Shown here: positions 1 to 8,726 of the stretch, piece after piece | Numbering within the stretch: position 1 is the stretch's first letter | How the letters are laid out: each line of letters starts with the position of its first letter | Assembly (NCBI GenBank): GCA_903924855.1 | Contig: CAIYCW010000071.1 | Span: 1-32,142, forward strand | Reading direction: 5' to 3' | Length of the DNA: 32,142 nucleotides | DNA from: an uncultured Rhodospirillales bacterium | Lineage (GTDB): Bacteria > Pseudomonadota > Alphaproteobacteria > Acetobacterales > Acetobacteraceae | Notes under the pieces: model-generated | Told to the model about the DNA's origin: nothing | The model's input: only the letters and a program-made list of their open reading frames with translations | Databases searched by the model: none | Position numbers and translations under genes: made by a program

Positions 1-64
1 GCACACGCGCTTCGCAACTGATGTAGCTGAACATCATCCCCGGCTGATTGTCAGAACCGCGCAT
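1..64 (-). CDS. Transposase, N-terminal fragment (cut by window edge)
   Basis: Reading the minus strand from an ATG at 64 gives an open frame running off the window, starting MRGSDNQPGMMFSYISCEAR. The pattern MRG(S/A)D...FSY(V/I)S.E.R is the usual N-terminus of DDE transposases of the IS5/IS1182 type that carry a DUF772 domain. Only about 21 residues are visible, so the catalytic residues cannot be checked. This is recognition from memory of the family, not a search result. Confidence 0.65.
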   Translation of the reverse strand, partial: MRGSDNQPGMMFSYISCEARV

Positions 65-140
65 CACTGGCCTCCGTCTCACAACGAAAGCGAATCACAA
101 CAACGATCTCACCGCACGAGGTTTTTCAGCGGCCTGCTAG
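1..140 (-). mobile_element. End of an insertion sequence abutting the ssb stop codon
   Basis: The transposase start at 64 is followed by about 70 non-coding bases, then TTTTTCAGCGGCCTGCTAG (122-140). T-run plus CAGCGGCCTG resembles the terminal inverted repeat of such elements. The last bases, CTAG, contain the ssb stop codon, which fits a palindromic target such as CTAG. The other end of the element is outside the window, so neither the boundary nor a target duplication can be confirmed. Confidence 0.5.
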
Positions 141-646
141 AACGGGATATCGTCGTCCAGATCGCCTGCGCCCTGCGGACTTTCCCAAGACGGCCCACCG
201 CGGCCGGACGGCGCCCGGCTGGCCGGGGCCGCCGCACGTTCGCGCGGGGCATAGCCGCCACCACCGCCGCCACCCATCTCGCCGCCCTCGCTGCCGCCAC
301 GCCCGCCCACCAGGGTCAGCTCACCGCGGAAGCGGTTCAGCACCACCTCGGTGATCTCGCGCTCGGCGCCATCCTTGTCGGTGAATTTGCGGCTTTCCAG
401 CTGACCTTCGAGATACACCTCGGAGCCCTTCTTCAGGAACCGCTCGGCAATCCCGCCCAGCGCCTCGTTGAAGATCACCACGCGGTGCCACTGGGTCTTT
501 TCCTTGCGCTCACCGCTCGCCTTGTCGTTCCAGGTCTCGGAGGTGGCGACCGAAAAGCTGACCACCTTGCCGCCGGACTGCATCGCACGCGATTCCGGGT
601 CGCGGCCGAGCCGGCCCAGAAGGATCACCTTGTTCACACCCGCCAT
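137..646 (-). CDS. ssb: Single-stranded DNA-binding protein
   Basis: SSB coats single-stranded DNA during replication, repair and recombination and recruits partner proteins through its C-terminal tip. The 169-residue product has the OB-fold in residues 1-110 (NKVILLGRLGRDPE, WHRVVIF, GSEVYLEGQL), a glycine-rich disordered linker (about 114-158) and the canonical acidic tip DLDDDIPF. Length is normal for the family. The ATG at 646 follows an AGAGG ribosome-binding site. The gene is divergent from uvrA, and a LexA-type box lies 67 bases upstream. The stop codon TAG sits inside the apparent boundary with an insertion sequence, but the essential tip is intact. Confidence 0.97.
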   Translation of the reverse strand: MAGVNKVILLGRLGRDPESRAMQSGGKVVSFSVATSETWNDKASGERKEKTQWHRVVIFNEALGGIAERFLKKGSEVYLEGQLESRKFTDKDGAEREITEVVLNRFRGELTLVGGRGGSEGGEMGGGGGGGYAPRERAAAPASRAPSGRGGPSWESPQGAGDLDDDIPF

Positions 647-712
647 GTGTCGCGCCTCTCATTCGATCAGTCCGGAACACTAGCGCGCCCGGCCCTGCAT
701 TGCCATATACGG

Positions 713-727
713 GAACACCCCGAGAAC
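713..727. promoter_or_regulatory. LexA (SOS) box in the ssb/uvrA divergent promoter
   Basis: GAAC-ACCCCGA-GAAC matches the alphaproteobacterial LexA operator, a direct repeat GTTC-N7-GTTC (GAAC-N7-GAAC on the other strand). It lies between two genes that are SOS-regulated in many bacteria, 67 bases from the ssb start and 142 bases from uvrA. The motif is seen directly; regulation is inferred from family knowledge. Confidence 0.75.
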
Positions 728-739
728 ACGTAGATAAAC

Positions 740-856
740 GAAGTCGGCACCGGCCCGCTCCCCCACCCGGCCACCCACGACAGTATGCTTGATGGGTGGC
801 CCCAGCGCGAAGCGCGTGCTTCGCACGATGTGGGGGAGCGGGCCGGTGCCGACTTC
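740..856. repeat. Nested inverted repeat (27-bp perfect arms) upstream of uvrA
   Basis: Bases 740-766 and 830-856 are exact reverse complements over 27 bp. The 63-base spacer holds two further perfect stems: 769-777 with 793-801 (GGCCACCCA/TGGGTGGCC) and 807-813 with 818-824 (GCGAAGC/GCTTCGC, loop GCGT). The RNA could fold as a long stem capped by two hairpins. The right arm ends 13 bases before the uvrA start. It may be a REP-like intergenic element or a structured leader; no protein is encoded in it. Confidence 0.85.
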
Positions 857-869
857 ATGAGCGGAGCGA

Positions 870-3734
870 ATGACAAATATGGCCGGCTTCATCACGGTGC
901 GCGGCGCGCGCGAGCACAATCTGAAGAACATCGATGTGCAGATCCCGCGCGACGAGCTCACCGTCATCACCGGCCTGTCCGGCTCGGGCAAATCCTCCCT
1001 CGCCTTCGACACGATCTACGCCGAAGGCCAGCGCCGCTATGTGGAAAGCCTCTCCGCCTATGCCCGCCAGTTCCTCGAACTGATGGGCAAGCCGGATGTC
1101 GACTCGATCGAAGGCCTGTCGCCCGCCATCTCCATCGAGCAGAAGACCACCAGCAAGAACCCACGCTCCACCGTCGGCACCGTCACCGAGATCGCGGATT
1201 ATATGCGCCTGCTCTGGGCCCGCGCCGGCGTGCCCTACTCCCCCACAACCGGCCTTCCGATCGAGGCACAGACCGTCTCGCAGATGGTCGATCGCGTGAT
1301 GGCGATGCCCGAACGCACCCGCCTGCTGCTGCTCGCCCCGGTGGTGCGTGACCGGAAGGGCGAATACCGCAAGGAACTGGCCGAGCTGCAGCGCCGCGGC
1401 TTCACCCGCGTGAAGGTGGACGGCACGCTGTATGAGATCACGGACGTGCCGGCCCTGAACCGCAAGATCAAGCACGAGATCGAGGCGGTGGTGGATCGCG
1501 TGGTGGTCGGTCCCGATATCGCAAGCCGGCTTGCCGACAGTTTCGAGACCGCCCTCGCCTTGGCGGACGGCGTGGTGTTCGCCGAAAACGCCGACACCGG
1601 CGAGCGCACCGTGTTCTCCTCGCGCTTCGCCTGCCCGGTCTCCGGCTTCTCGATCGAGGAGATCGAACCCCGCCTGTTCAGCTTCAACTCCCCGCACGGC
1701 GCCTGCCCCGCCTGCGACGGCCTGGGCATCGAAAGCTTCTTCGACCCCGAACTCGTGGTGCCGGACGAGCGCAAACCCTTGGCCGAAGGCGCCGTGGCGC
1801 CCTGGGTGAACGCGCAATCGCCTTATTACGACCAGACGCTGCAAAGCCTGGCCCGCCATTTCAAGGTCACCACCCGCACACCCTGGGCCGATCTGCCCGA
1901 GCATGTGCGCCACGCCATTCTGTTCGGCACCGACAAAACCCCGGTCCGCTTCGTCTACAAGGACGGTGTGCGCGAATACGCGGTGGAAAAACCCTTCGAA
2001 GGCGTGATCGACAACCTCGCCCGCCGCCTGCGCGAGACGGACAGCGCCTGGGTGCGCGAGGAGCTCAGCCGCTACCAGGCCGACAAGCCCTGCCATGTCT
2101 GCAACGGCACCCGGCTCAAGCCGCAGGCCCTTGCGGTGAAGATCGCAGGGTCGGACATCGCGCAGGCCTGCGACCTGTCGATCCGCGCAGCCCTTGCCTG
2201 GTTCGCTGGGGTTGAGGCCACCCTCACCCCGCAACGCGCCGAAATCGCGCGCCGCATCCTGCGTGAGATCCTGGACCGGCTGCGCTTCCTCAACGATGTC
2301 GGCCTGGAATACCTCACCCTCTCGCGCGGCTCCGCCACACTCTCGGGCGGGGAAAGCCAGCGCATCCGCCTCGCCTCGCAGATCGGCTCCGGCCTCACCG
2401 GCGTGCTCTACGTGCTGGACGAACCCTCGATCGGCCTGCACCAGCGCGACAATGAACGCCTGCTCGGCACGCTGCGCCGGCTGAAGGCGCTCGGCAACAC
2501 GGTGCTGGTCGTCGAACACGACGAGGACGCCATCCGCGCCGCCGACCATCTGATCGATATGGGCCCGGAAGCCGGCGTGCGCGGCGGGCATATCGTGGCG
2601 CAGGGCACACCCGCCGAGGTCGCCGCCAACCCGGCAAGCCTGACCGGCGATTATCTGAGCGGGCGGCGCTGCATCGCTGTTCCCCCGGTGCGCCGCCCGA
2701 TGCAGAAGGGCCGCGCCGTCAAGGTCATCGGCGCGCGCGGCAACAATCTGCAGAACGTCACCGCCAGCTTCCCGCTCGGCGTGTTCACCTGCGTCACCGG
2801 CGTCTCCGGCGGCGGCAAATCCTCGCTGGTGATCGACACGCTGTACAAAGCCGCCTCCCGCCGCCTGATGGGCTCGGGCGAGGTCCCTGCCCCACATGAC
2901 CGCATCGAAGGCCTCGACCTGCTCGACAAGATCATCGACATCGACCAATCGCCGATCGGCCGCACGCCACGCTCCAACCCCGCCACCTACACCGACCTCT
3001 TCGCCCCGATCCGGGACTGGTTCGCCGAACTGCCGGAAGCCCGCGCCCGCGGCTACAAGCCCGGCCGCTTCAGCTTCAACGTCAAGGGGGGGCGCTGCGA
3101 GGCCTGCCAGGGCGACGGCGTGCTGAAGATCGAGATGCACTTCCTGCCGGACGTCTACGTCACCTGCGACACCTGCAAGGGCAAGCGCTACAACCGCGAA
3201 ACGCTGGACATCAAGTTCCGCGACAAATCCATCGCCGATGTGCTGGAGCTCACAGTGGATGAGGCGGTGGCCTATTTCAGCGCCTCTCCCAAGATCCATG
3301 ACCGGCTGAAGATCCTGCAGCAGGTGGGCCTCGGCTATGTCGCCCTCGGCCAGCAGGCCACCACACTTTCAGGCGGCGAGGCACAGCGCATCAAACTCTC
3401 CAAGGAGCTGGCCAAACGCGCCACCGGCCGCACGCTCTATATCCTGGATGAACCCACCACCGGCCTGCATTTCGAGGACGTGCGCAAACTGCTCGAAGTG
3501 CTGCACGCGCTTGTCGACCACGGCAACACCGTCGTCGTCATCGAGCACAATCTGGAGGTGATCAAAACCGCCGACTGGATCATCGATATCGGCCCCGAAG
3601 GCGGCGAAGGCGGCGGGCGCGTGGTGGCGGAAGGCACGCCGGAACAGGTAGCCCAGGTGGCCGAAAGCCACACCGCCCGGTTCCTGGCGCCGTTGCTGCC
3701 GGCGCCTCGGGCGAAGCGGGTTCGGAAAGGGTAG
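870..3734 (+). CDS. uvrA: Excinuclease ABC subunit A
   Basis: UvrA is the damage-sensing ATPase of nucleotide excision repair; it loads UvrB onto damaged DNA. The 954-residue length is typical. Visible are Walker A of the first ABC module (GLSGSGKSS, residues 35-43), the first signature [16 protein letters not shown] (about 492), the second Walker [10 protein letters not shown] (about 644), the second signature [15 protein letters not shown] (about 833), and zinc-binding pairs (CPACDG, CHVCNG, CEACQG...CDTCKG). ATG 870 has GGAG five bases upstream; an alternative ATG at 879 would give MAGFITVRG. Transcription is divergent from ssb with a shared LexA-type box. The stop is TAG and a hairpin terminator follows. 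Confidence 0.98.
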   Translation: MTNMAGFITVRGAREHNLKNIDVQIPRDELTVITGLSGSGKSSLAFDTIYAEGQRRYVESLSAYARQFLELMGKPDVDSIEGLSPAISIEQKTTSKNPRSTVGTVTEIADYMRLLWARAGVPYSPTTGLPIEAQTVSQMVDRVMAMPERTRLLLLAPVVRDRKGEYRKELAELQRRGFTRVKVDGTLYEITDVPALNRKIKHEIEAVVDRVVVGPDIASRLADSFETALALADGVVFAENADTGERTVFSSRFACPVSGFSIEEIEPRLFSFNSPHGACPACDGLGIESFFDPELVVPDERKPLAEGAVAPWVNAQSPYYDQTLQSLARHFKVTTRTPWADLPEHVRHAILFGTDKTPVRFVYKDGVREYAVEKPFEGVIDNLARRLRETDSAWVREELSRYQADKPCHVCNGTRLKPQALAVKIAGSDIAQACDLSIRAALAWFAGVEATLTPQRAEIARRILREILDRLRFLNDVGLEYLTLSRGSATLSGGESQRIRLASQIGSGLTGVLYVLDEPSIGLHQRDNERLLGTLRRLKALGNTVLVVEHDEDAIRAADHLIDMGPEAGVRGGHIVAQGTPAEVAANPASLTGDYLSGRRCIAVPPVRRPMQKGRAVKVIGARGNNLQNVTASFPLGVFTCVTGVSGGGKSSLVIDTLYKAASRRLMGSGEVPAPHDRIEGLDLLDKIIDIDQSPIGRTPRSNPATYTDLFAPIRDWFAELPEARARGYKPGRFSFNVKGGRCEACQGDGVLKIEMHFLPDVYVTCDTCKGKRYNRETLDIKFRDKSIADVLELTVDEAVAYFSASPKIHDRLKILQQVGLGYVALGQQATTLSGGEAQRIKLSKELAKRATGRTLYILDEPTTGLHFEDVRKLLEVLHALVDHGNTVVVIEHNLEVIKTADWIIDIGPEGGEGGGRVVAEGTPEQVAQVAESHTARFLAPLLPAPRAKRVRKG

Positions 3735-3739
3735 AAGCG

Positions 3740-3770
3740 GTTCTTTTTTGAAAAAAGAACCAAAAAACTT
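3740..3770. terminator. Hairpin terminator between convergent uvrA and methyltransferase
   Basis: GTTCTTTTTT (3740-3749), a single G, then AAAAAAGAAC (3751-3760) form a perfect inverted repeat, followed by CAAAAAACTT. It starts 6 bases after the uvrA stop and ends at the stop of the facing gene, so it can serve both directions. Related elements occur at 5809, 13025, 24434 and 24515. Confidence 0.75.
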
Positions 3771-4612
3771 CATCCTTTGGGCTTCGGCTCGGCTGGGGGT
3801 TTGGTGGCTTTCAACGAGTAGGACAACGGGAGCCAGGGTTTGGTGGGCAGGCGGTAGAGCCGTCCTTGTGCCTCCACCATGCAGGCGAACTGCGGCCAGG
3901 CCAGCGTGTCGTGCTCATGCAGCATGACAAGCCGCAGACCCGCATCGAGCAGCGCCTGCACCACCTTTGCCACCGGATGAATGAACTGATGAGTACGGCT
4001 GTTGGCAAGCCTTGCCTCGGGATTGGCATAGTCCCGCACGTCATCGGTCACCAACGCGCCTTGCTGGAAATACGGGGCGAACCAGCCGGGCAGGCCCTGG
4101 CTGCCCGTAACCTCGTCATCCAGCGCCTGGGCCATCGGATGGATGTCGGCGAAATAGAACTCACCAGACGGTGCCAGCAGCGAGGCGATCACCCTGGCCC
4201 AGGCATCGATGTCCGGCAGCCAGCAGATCGTACCCCAGCTGGTGAACACACGGTCGAACACGCCGTGCAGCGCGGCACGGGCCTCGTAGATATCGGCCTG
4301 CACGAATGTGGCGGGTATGGCGTGGCGCGCGGCCAGGGCACGCGCCTCGGCAATGGCGGGGGCAGAGAAATCGAGCCCCGTCACGATGGCGCCCCTTTGG
4401 GCCAGCGCCAGCGTGTCGATACCGAAATGGCATTGCAGATGCAGCAGGCGCAGGCCAGCGATCGGGCCCAGCTCCTGCTCCTCGATGGCGTGCAGCTCGT
4501 AGCGTCCTGACGCCAGAGCATCGGGGATATAGTCCGATTGCGGCGCCAGATGCGCTGCCACACGCTCATCCCAGTTTGCCCGGTTGAGGCGGCGCCATTC
4601 AGGGTCTGACAT
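3770..4612 (-). CDS. Class I SAM-dependent methyltransferase
   Basis: A 280-residue protein with a Rossmann-type SAM-binding core: motif I LRLLHLQCHFGIDTLALAQRG (glycine-containing loop, residues 55-74), an acidic residue at the end of strand 2 (TGLDFS, D81) and a following helix rich in alanine. The substrate cannot be told from sequence. The chosen start is the ATG at 4612 (MSDPEWRRLN), which has AGGAG upstream; a 40-residue longer frame exists but looks non-coding and would overlap the divergent leader. It is convergent with uvrA and divergent from the acyltransferase gene, so probably monocistronic. Confidence 0.85.
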   Translation of the reverse strand: MSDPEWRRLNRANWDERVAAHLAPQSDYIPDALASGRYELHAIEEQELGPIAGLRLLHLQCHFGIDTLALAQRGAIVTGLDFSAPAIAEARALAARHAIPATFVQADIYEARAALHGVFDRVFTSWGTICWLPDIDAWARVIASLLAPSGEFYFADIHPMAQALDDEVTGSQGLPGWFAPYFQQGALVTDDVRDYANPEARLANSRTHQFIHPVAKVVQALLDAGLRLVMLHEHDTLAWPQFACMVEAQGRLYRLPTKPWLPLSYSLKATKPPAEPKPKG

Positions 4613-4706
4613 GAGATTGCTCCTGTGTTGGGCGGAGCATAGGACTGAAGCGCTCAGGGCGGACAGCCGGTTTGACAAGCGGCCGCCCCCGCCTGACACA
4701 GGCGCG

Positions 4707-5792
4707 ATGCGATCTGAAATCCGCTCCCTCACCGGCCTGCGCGGCCTTGCCGCCCTTTGGGTGATGGTGGGCCACTATATCGGCGATGGCCCGTCCAGCC
4801 AGACCATGCGCGACATCGTCGAGCATATGTATCTGGCGGTCGATCTGTTCATGGTGCTGAGCGGCTTCGTGCTGGCGCGCAGCTCGGATGCCGATTTCCA
4901 GGTGCCGTTCTCGCTGCGGCGGGCCTGGCACTTTCTGCTGCGCCGGCTGGCACGGGTCTATCCGGTCTATCTGCTCAGCTCTGCGGTGTGCGGGCTGCTG
5001 ATCGCAACCGGCATCGGGGTGTGGGGCGATCCGGAGATCAGCTGGCCGATGGTGCTGACCAACCTGGCCATGGCGCAGTCCTGGGGCGGGCCGTATGACG
5101 CGTTCAACGCGGTGACCTGGTCCATCAGCATCGAATGGGCGGCCAATCTGCTGTTTGCCGTGTTTGCCTTCCCGTTCCTGCGCGCCTCGCTGGGCGTGTG
5201 CCGGCTGGCCGCCCTGGCAACCATCGCCGGATTGCTGGTCTACGCCGCACTGAACAGCGGCAGGGCGGCGCCGGATGATCCGCCGGTGTTCGGCGCACTC
5301 ACCTGGTATTCCTATCCGGGGGCGATGGTGCGCTGCCTGTCTGAATTCATGCTGGGCATGGCGTGCTGGCGGATGCTGCGCGACGATCGGTCGATCTTGT
5401 GGCTGGGGGGCGATCTGGCGCTGATCCCCATCCTGCTTGCCATGGCCGCGATGACGCTGAGCCAAAGCACCGATATTCTCTTCATGCTGCTCGGCTGTTG
5501 CCTGATGCTGGGCTTCGCGCAGGAGCGCTCCCACGTGGCTGCGCTGTTTGCCGCCCCCCTGCCGCGGTTTCTGGGGCTGATCTCCTACTCGCTCTATCTC
5601 TGGCACATCCCTCTGCTGCGGCTGATCCCGCCTTTGGAGCGATGGGCGGATCATGCAGTGCCGGTCCAGCCCTGGCTGCTGGCGCATCTGGTGTTGATGC
5701 TGCTGGTGATCGGGGTGTCGGCACTGTCCTATCGCTGGATCGAGCGGCCGGCGCAGAAGCTGGTGATGGGGTGGTTTGAGTGGGGCAAATAG
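4707..5792 (+). CDS. Acyltransferase_3 family membrane protein (OafA/YrhL-like)
   Basis: This 361-residue integral membrane protein belongs to the acyltransferase_3 family, which O-acylates cell-surface glycans or lipids using acyl donors from the cytoplasm. The N-terminal motif SLTGLRGLAALWVMVGHY carries the conserved Arg and the proposed catalytic His (residue 23). WSISIEWAANLLF corresponds to the family WS.S.E motif, and YSLYLWHIPLLR is the typical late helix. About ten hydrophobic segments are visible. The start at ATG 4707 places the motif at the normal distance from the N-terminus; a longer frame from 4584 overlaps the upstream leader. The acceptor is unknown. The stop TAG is followed by a hairpin. 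Confidence 0.88.
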   Translation: MRSEIRSLTGLRGLAALWVMVGHYIGDGPSSQTMRDIVEHMYLAVDLFMVLSGFVLARSSDADFQVPFSLRRAWHFLLRRLARVYPVYLLSSAVCGLLIATGIGVWGDPEISWPMVLTNLAMAQSWGGPYDAFNAVTWSISIEWAANLLFAVFAFPFLRASLGVCRLAALATIAGLLVYAALNSGRAAPDDPPVFGALTWYSYPGAMVRCLSEFMLGMACWRMLRDDRSILWLGGDLALIPILLAMAAMTLSQSTDILFMLLGCCLMLGFAQERSHVAALFAAPLPRFLGLISYSLYLWHIPLLRLIPPLERWADHAVPVQPWLLAHLVLMLLVIGVSALSYRWIERPAQKLVMGWFEWGK

Positions 5793-5808
5793 CCCACCAA
5801 GGGGATTT

Positions 5809-5845
5809 CTTCTTTTTGTGAACAAAAAGAAGCAAAAAAACTTTT
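5809..5845. terminator. Hairpin terminator between convergent acyltransferase and GST genes
   Basis: CTTCTTTTTG (5809-5818), loop TGAA, CAAAAAGAAG (5823-5832), then CAAAAAAACTTTT. It belongs to the same family as the hairpin after uvrA and sits 16 bases past the acyltransferase stop. Confidence 0.75.
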
Positions 5846-5907
5846 CTCTTTTGCGGCCGGAGAGGCCGGGGCTCTTTTTTTGAGCCCCGGCTTGGACGCG
5901 AGTCCGG

Positions 5908-6777
5908 CTATGCTTCCAGCTTGTCCTGGGTTTTGAGCTCGAAGTCGCTGGCGTCGTGGCGTTCGCGCAGCTGGCTGGAGAGCTCGCCGCGCACGCGGTT
6001 GACCATGCGGCCACGCTGCACCGCCGGGCGTTCCAGCAGCTTGTCTGCCCAGCGCACCACATGCGTGTAGGACGCAACATCAAGGAACTCACCCGCGTCA
6101 TACTGCCAGCCCTTCGCCAGCACGCCATACCAGGGGAAGATGGCGATGTCGGCGATGGTGTAGTCCGGCCCTGCGATATACTCGGACTCCGCCAGGCGGC
6201 GGTTCAGCACGTCCAGCTGGCGCTTGGTCTCCATCGCGAAGCGGTCGATCGCGTATTCGATCTTGGTCGGCGCATAGGCGTAGAAATGGCCGAAGCCGCC
6301 GCCGAGATAGGGCGCGCTGCCCATCTGCCAGAACAGCCAGGACAGGGTCTCGGCGCGCGCGGCACCCTGCTTGGGCAGGAATTCGCCGAATTTCTCCGCC
6401 AGATGCAGCAGAATGGCACCGGATTCGAAGATGCGAAACGGCTCGGGGCCGCTGCGATCCAGCATGGCCGGGATTTTCGAGTTCGGGTTGATCTCCACAA
6501 AGCCGCTGCCGAACTGGTCGCCATCGCCGATCTTGATCAGCCAGGCATCATATTCCGCGCCGCTATGGCCGCGTGCCAGCAGCTCCTCCAGCATGATCGT
6601 CACCTTCACGCCGTTGGGCGTGCCGAGCGAATAGAGCTGCAACGGGTGCTTGCCGACCGGCAGCTCCTTTTCGTGGGTGGCGCCTGCGATCGGGCGGTTG
6701 GTGCTGGCGAACTGCCCGCCATTCTCCTTGTTCCAGGTCCAGACCTTGGGCGGCGTGTAGGTCGTCTCGGTGCTCAT
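5908..6777 (-). CDS. yghU: YghU-type glutathione S-transferase / disulfide-bond oxidoreductase
   Basis: The 289-residue protein matches YghU in length and key stretches: an extended N-terminus (WTWNKENGGQFASTNRPIAG) including the active-site Asn region, a thioredoxin-like fold from about residue 46 (LQLYSLGTPNGVKVTIMLEEL), the glutathione-binding NPNSKIPAM and ESGAILLHLAEK segments, and the helical C-terminal domain (GPDYTIADIAIFPWYG). YghU proteins have disulfide reductase activity with glutathione. AGGAG precedes ATG 6777. The gap to the upstream DUF1989 gene is 94 bases on the same strand, so it may be the last gene of that operon or have its own promoter. Stop is TAG. Confidence 0.9.
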   Translation of the reverse strand: MSTETTYTPPKVWTWNKENGGQFASTNRPIAGATHEKELPVGKHPLQLYSLGTPNGVKVTIMLEELLARGHSGAEYDAWLIKIGDGDQFGSGFVEINPNSKIPAMLDRSGPEPFRIFESGAILLHLAEKFGEFLPKQGAARAETLSWLFWQMGSAPYLGGGFGHFYAYAPTKIEYAIDRFAMETKRQLDVLNRRLAESEYIAGPDYTIADIAIFPWYGVLAKGWQYDAGEFLDVASYTHVVRWADKLLERPAVQRGRMVNRVRGELSSQLRERHDASDFELKTQDKLEA

Positions 6778-6871
6778 GGCGATCTCCTGCTGGCGGGAAG
6801 CAGCACGCGCGGTGCCACTCCGACCACAGATGGGGGTGGGCGGGTGCGACTTCGAGGGTGGGCAACCGAAC

Positions 6872-7501
6872 TCAGCCCGCCCGGATGATCACCCGGATCG
6901 GCGTCGGGTTGAAGCCGTTGCAGGGATTGTTGAGCTGCGGGCAGTTGGAGATCACCACCAGCAGATCCATCTCCGCGCGCAGATCGACATAGCCGCCCGG
7001 GGCGGAGATGCCATCCACCACGGCGAGTTCGCCGTCCTGGCTGATCGGCACGTTCATGAAGAAATTCACGTTCGGCACAATGTCCCGCTTGGTCATGCCG
7101 TGGCGGGCGAGCTCGAGGATGAAGTTCTCCCGGCAGGCATGCAGGTAGCGGGTTTTGTGGCCGAAGCGGACGGAATTGCTCTCGCAGCTGCAACAGCCAG
7201 CCAGCGTGTCGTGCCGGCCGCAGCTGTCGGCGACGATTGTCGCCATCACACGGCCCTCATTGGAGCGCAGTTCCGTGCCGATTTCGAGATACGGGGCACC
7301 GTTGCCCAGCAGCGTGTCCTGCATGCTGTAGCGTTCGGCGTGATTGGCCGCGTTGTAGAACAGCGCATCCACCGCCTGCTGGCTTTCCAGATCGATGATG
7401 CGCAACACCTGGCCCTTTTGCAGCACCGCCGACCACGGCGCGCCCTTCGGGATGACATGGTCGAGCACCACGCCGTCTTGTGCACAGATGATCTCAGACA
7501 T
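6872..7501 (-). CDS. DUF1989 protein, UAAP2 type (carboxyguanidine deiminase subunit-like)
   Basis: A 209-residue DUF1989 protein of the kind annotated urea amidolyase-associated protein 2. Signature parts seen are DLESQQAVDALFYN, GRHDTLAGCCSCESN (95-109) with three cysteines, and the C-terminal LRAEMDLLVVISNCPQLNNPCN with the paired cysteines usual in the family. Paired DUF1989 proteins next to urea/guanidine carboxylase have been shown to form the heteromeric carboxyguanidine deiminase (CgdAB). Here no carboxylase is in the window, so the substrate is open. It overlaps the UAAP1 gene by 8 bases, implying translational coupling. A GAGG site precedes ATG 7501. Confidence 0.85.
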   Translation of the reverse strand: MSEIICAQDGVVLDHVIPKGAPWSAVLQKGQVLRIIDLESQQAVDALFYNAANHAERYSMQDTLLGNGAPYLEIGTELRSNEGRVMATIVADSCGRHDTLAGCCSCESNSVRFGHKTRYLHACRENFILELARHGMTKRDIVPNVNFFMNVPISQDGELAVVDGISAPGGYVDLRAEMDLLVVISNCPQLNNPCNGFNPTPIRVIIRAG

Positions 7502-8318
7502 CGATCAGCCTCGCGGTGTTTTCATAGGCGCGTTGTGCCTCCGGCCCGCCCGTGCGGCAGACATCATCGGGGGAGACGGGCCCTGCATTCCAGATCACCG
7601 CCTCAATCGCGGGCGGGGCGTAGGCGGGGTTGGGGTCAAGCGGGTGCGGGCAGTTGGAGAGTGCGACCAGCAGATCCATCTCGGCGCGCAGATCGACGAA
7701 GGCGCCCGCCTGGCTGGCACCGTGGAAGACGAAGCGGCCGGCTTCATCCGCGCGCAGATCGGCGAACAGGGTGATGCAGGGCGGGATGTCGCGCTGATCC
7801 AGCCCGAGCTTGGCGGCGGCGAGGCGGAAATTGTCGCGCGTGTTGCGCAAGGTCGCATCGCCGTAGCGCGCCTGGTTGGTGGCCGGCGTGCTGCCGCCGA
7901 GCAGCATGTCGTGCCGGCCGGCGCTGTCCGCGGTGACGGCGGCCAGCACGCGGCCCATGTCGGACAGCAGCAGCATCCCGGTGTCCATCCGCACCGTCCA
8001 TTGCAGCTTCATCGTGTCCGGCGCGTTGTAGCGCTCACTTGGCAGATGGGCGTTCCACAGCAGCAGGCTGACACTGGCGCCCGCTTGCGGGCTGCGCACG
8101 CGCAAAGTCTGGCCGCGGGCGATCGGCGTGGTCCAGTACCAGCCGCCCGGGATCAGTTCGCGCAGCACCATTGCGTGGTCTTCGATCGGTGGTGCGCTGC
8201 GCGGCGGGGTGTGATCGGAGGTGGCGCGTGACTGTGCCAGCGCGCGCAGCGCGTCGTAGCGGGCGCGGTGCTGGGCGGATGTCTGCTGGTCCAGCGGGAT
8301 GTCGTCCAGGTCGATCAC
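7494..8318 (-). CDS. DUF1989 protein, UAAP1 type (carboxyguanidine deiminase subunit-like)
   Basis: A 274-residue paralogue of the downstream gene. It shares DUF1989 features (GRHDMLLGGSTPATNQARYG, LRAEMDLLVALSNCPHP) but lacks the cysteine cluster after GRHD and the second cysteine of the C-terminal pair that the partner keeps. This suggests one metal- or substrate-binding and one degenerate or complementary subunit (inference). The N-terminal extension of about 50 residues is typical of UAAP1. The start codon is GTG at 8318, supported by GGAGAG 8 bases upstream; the next ATG is internal, at residue 50. It lies 15 bases downstream of the RidA gene. Confidence 0.85.
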   Translation of the reverse strand: MIDLDDIPLDQQTSAQHRARYDALRALAQSRATSDHTPPRSAPPIEDHAMVLRELIPGGWYWTTPIARGQTLRVRSPQAGASVSLLLWNAHLPSERYNAPDTMKLQWTVRMDTGMLLLSDMGRVLAAVTADSAGRHDMLLGGSTPATNQARYGDATLRNTRDNFRLAAAKLGLDQRDIPPCITLFADLRADEAGRFVFHGASQAGAFVDLRAEMDLLVALSNCPHPLDPNPAYAPPAIEAVIWNAGPVSPDDVCRTGGPEAQRAYENTARLIDV

Positions 8319-8333
8319 GCGGCACTCTCCAGG

Positions 8334-8726
8334 TCAGCGTTTGGCGATCATGTCGATTTCCACCAGCCCGCCACGGGCCAGGCCGGTGACACCGATCGTG
8401 GTGCGGGCCGGCAGTTTGCCGGGGGCGAAATAAGTGGCGTAGAGCGCGTTCATCGCCGCGTAGTCGCGCTCGAACTCTGTGAGGAAGATGCGCACGCAGA
8501 CCACATCGGCAAGGGTGGCGCCCACCCCCTTCAGCGCGCGGATCAGATTGTCCATCACCTTGGCGGTCTGCGCCTCGATGCCCTCCGGCAATGGCCGGCT
8601 GTCGTCATCGGGGTCGGTTGCGAGCTGGCCGGTGACGAACAACCAGCCATCGCGTTCCACCACATGGCTGTAGGGGGCCACGGGCTTGGGCGCATCCGGG
8701 ATCATGTGAAAGATCGGACCGGTCAT
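8334..8726 (-). CDS. RidA/YjgF-family enamine/imine deaminase
   Basis: A 130-residue RidA-family protein. These trimeric enzymes hydrolyse reactive imines and enamines or related carbamoylated intermediates. The substrate-binding arginine is present in PARTTIGV (R108) and the conserved acidic residue in LVEIDMIA (E123), so an active deaminase is likely. GWLFVTGQLATDP is the usual N-terminal segment. Its ATG overlaps the stop of the ABC ATPase by one base (TGATG), placing it firmly in the transport/DUF1989 operon. Such RidA members (Rut-type) often accompany pyrimidine or carbamoyl-compound catabolism. Confidence 0.93.
   Translation of the reverse strand: MTGPIFHMIPDAPKPVAPYSHVVERDGWLFVTGQLATDPDDDSRPLPEGIEAQTAKVMDNLIRALKGVGATLADVVCVRIFLTEFERDYAAMNALYATYFAPGKLPARTTIGVTGLARGGLVEIDMIAKR

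Noticed and set aside
855..3299. 814-codon open frame antisense to uvrA
   Set aside because: It is a mirror frame of a GC-rich gene; its translation is His/Ala/Gly-rich low-complexity sequence with no family features, while uvrA on the other strand is certain.
4599..6128. 509-codon minus-strand open frame over the acyltransferase gene
   Set aside because: It covers a hairpin terminator and parts of two real genes; the translation is rich in Q, H, R and P and matches nothing recognisable.
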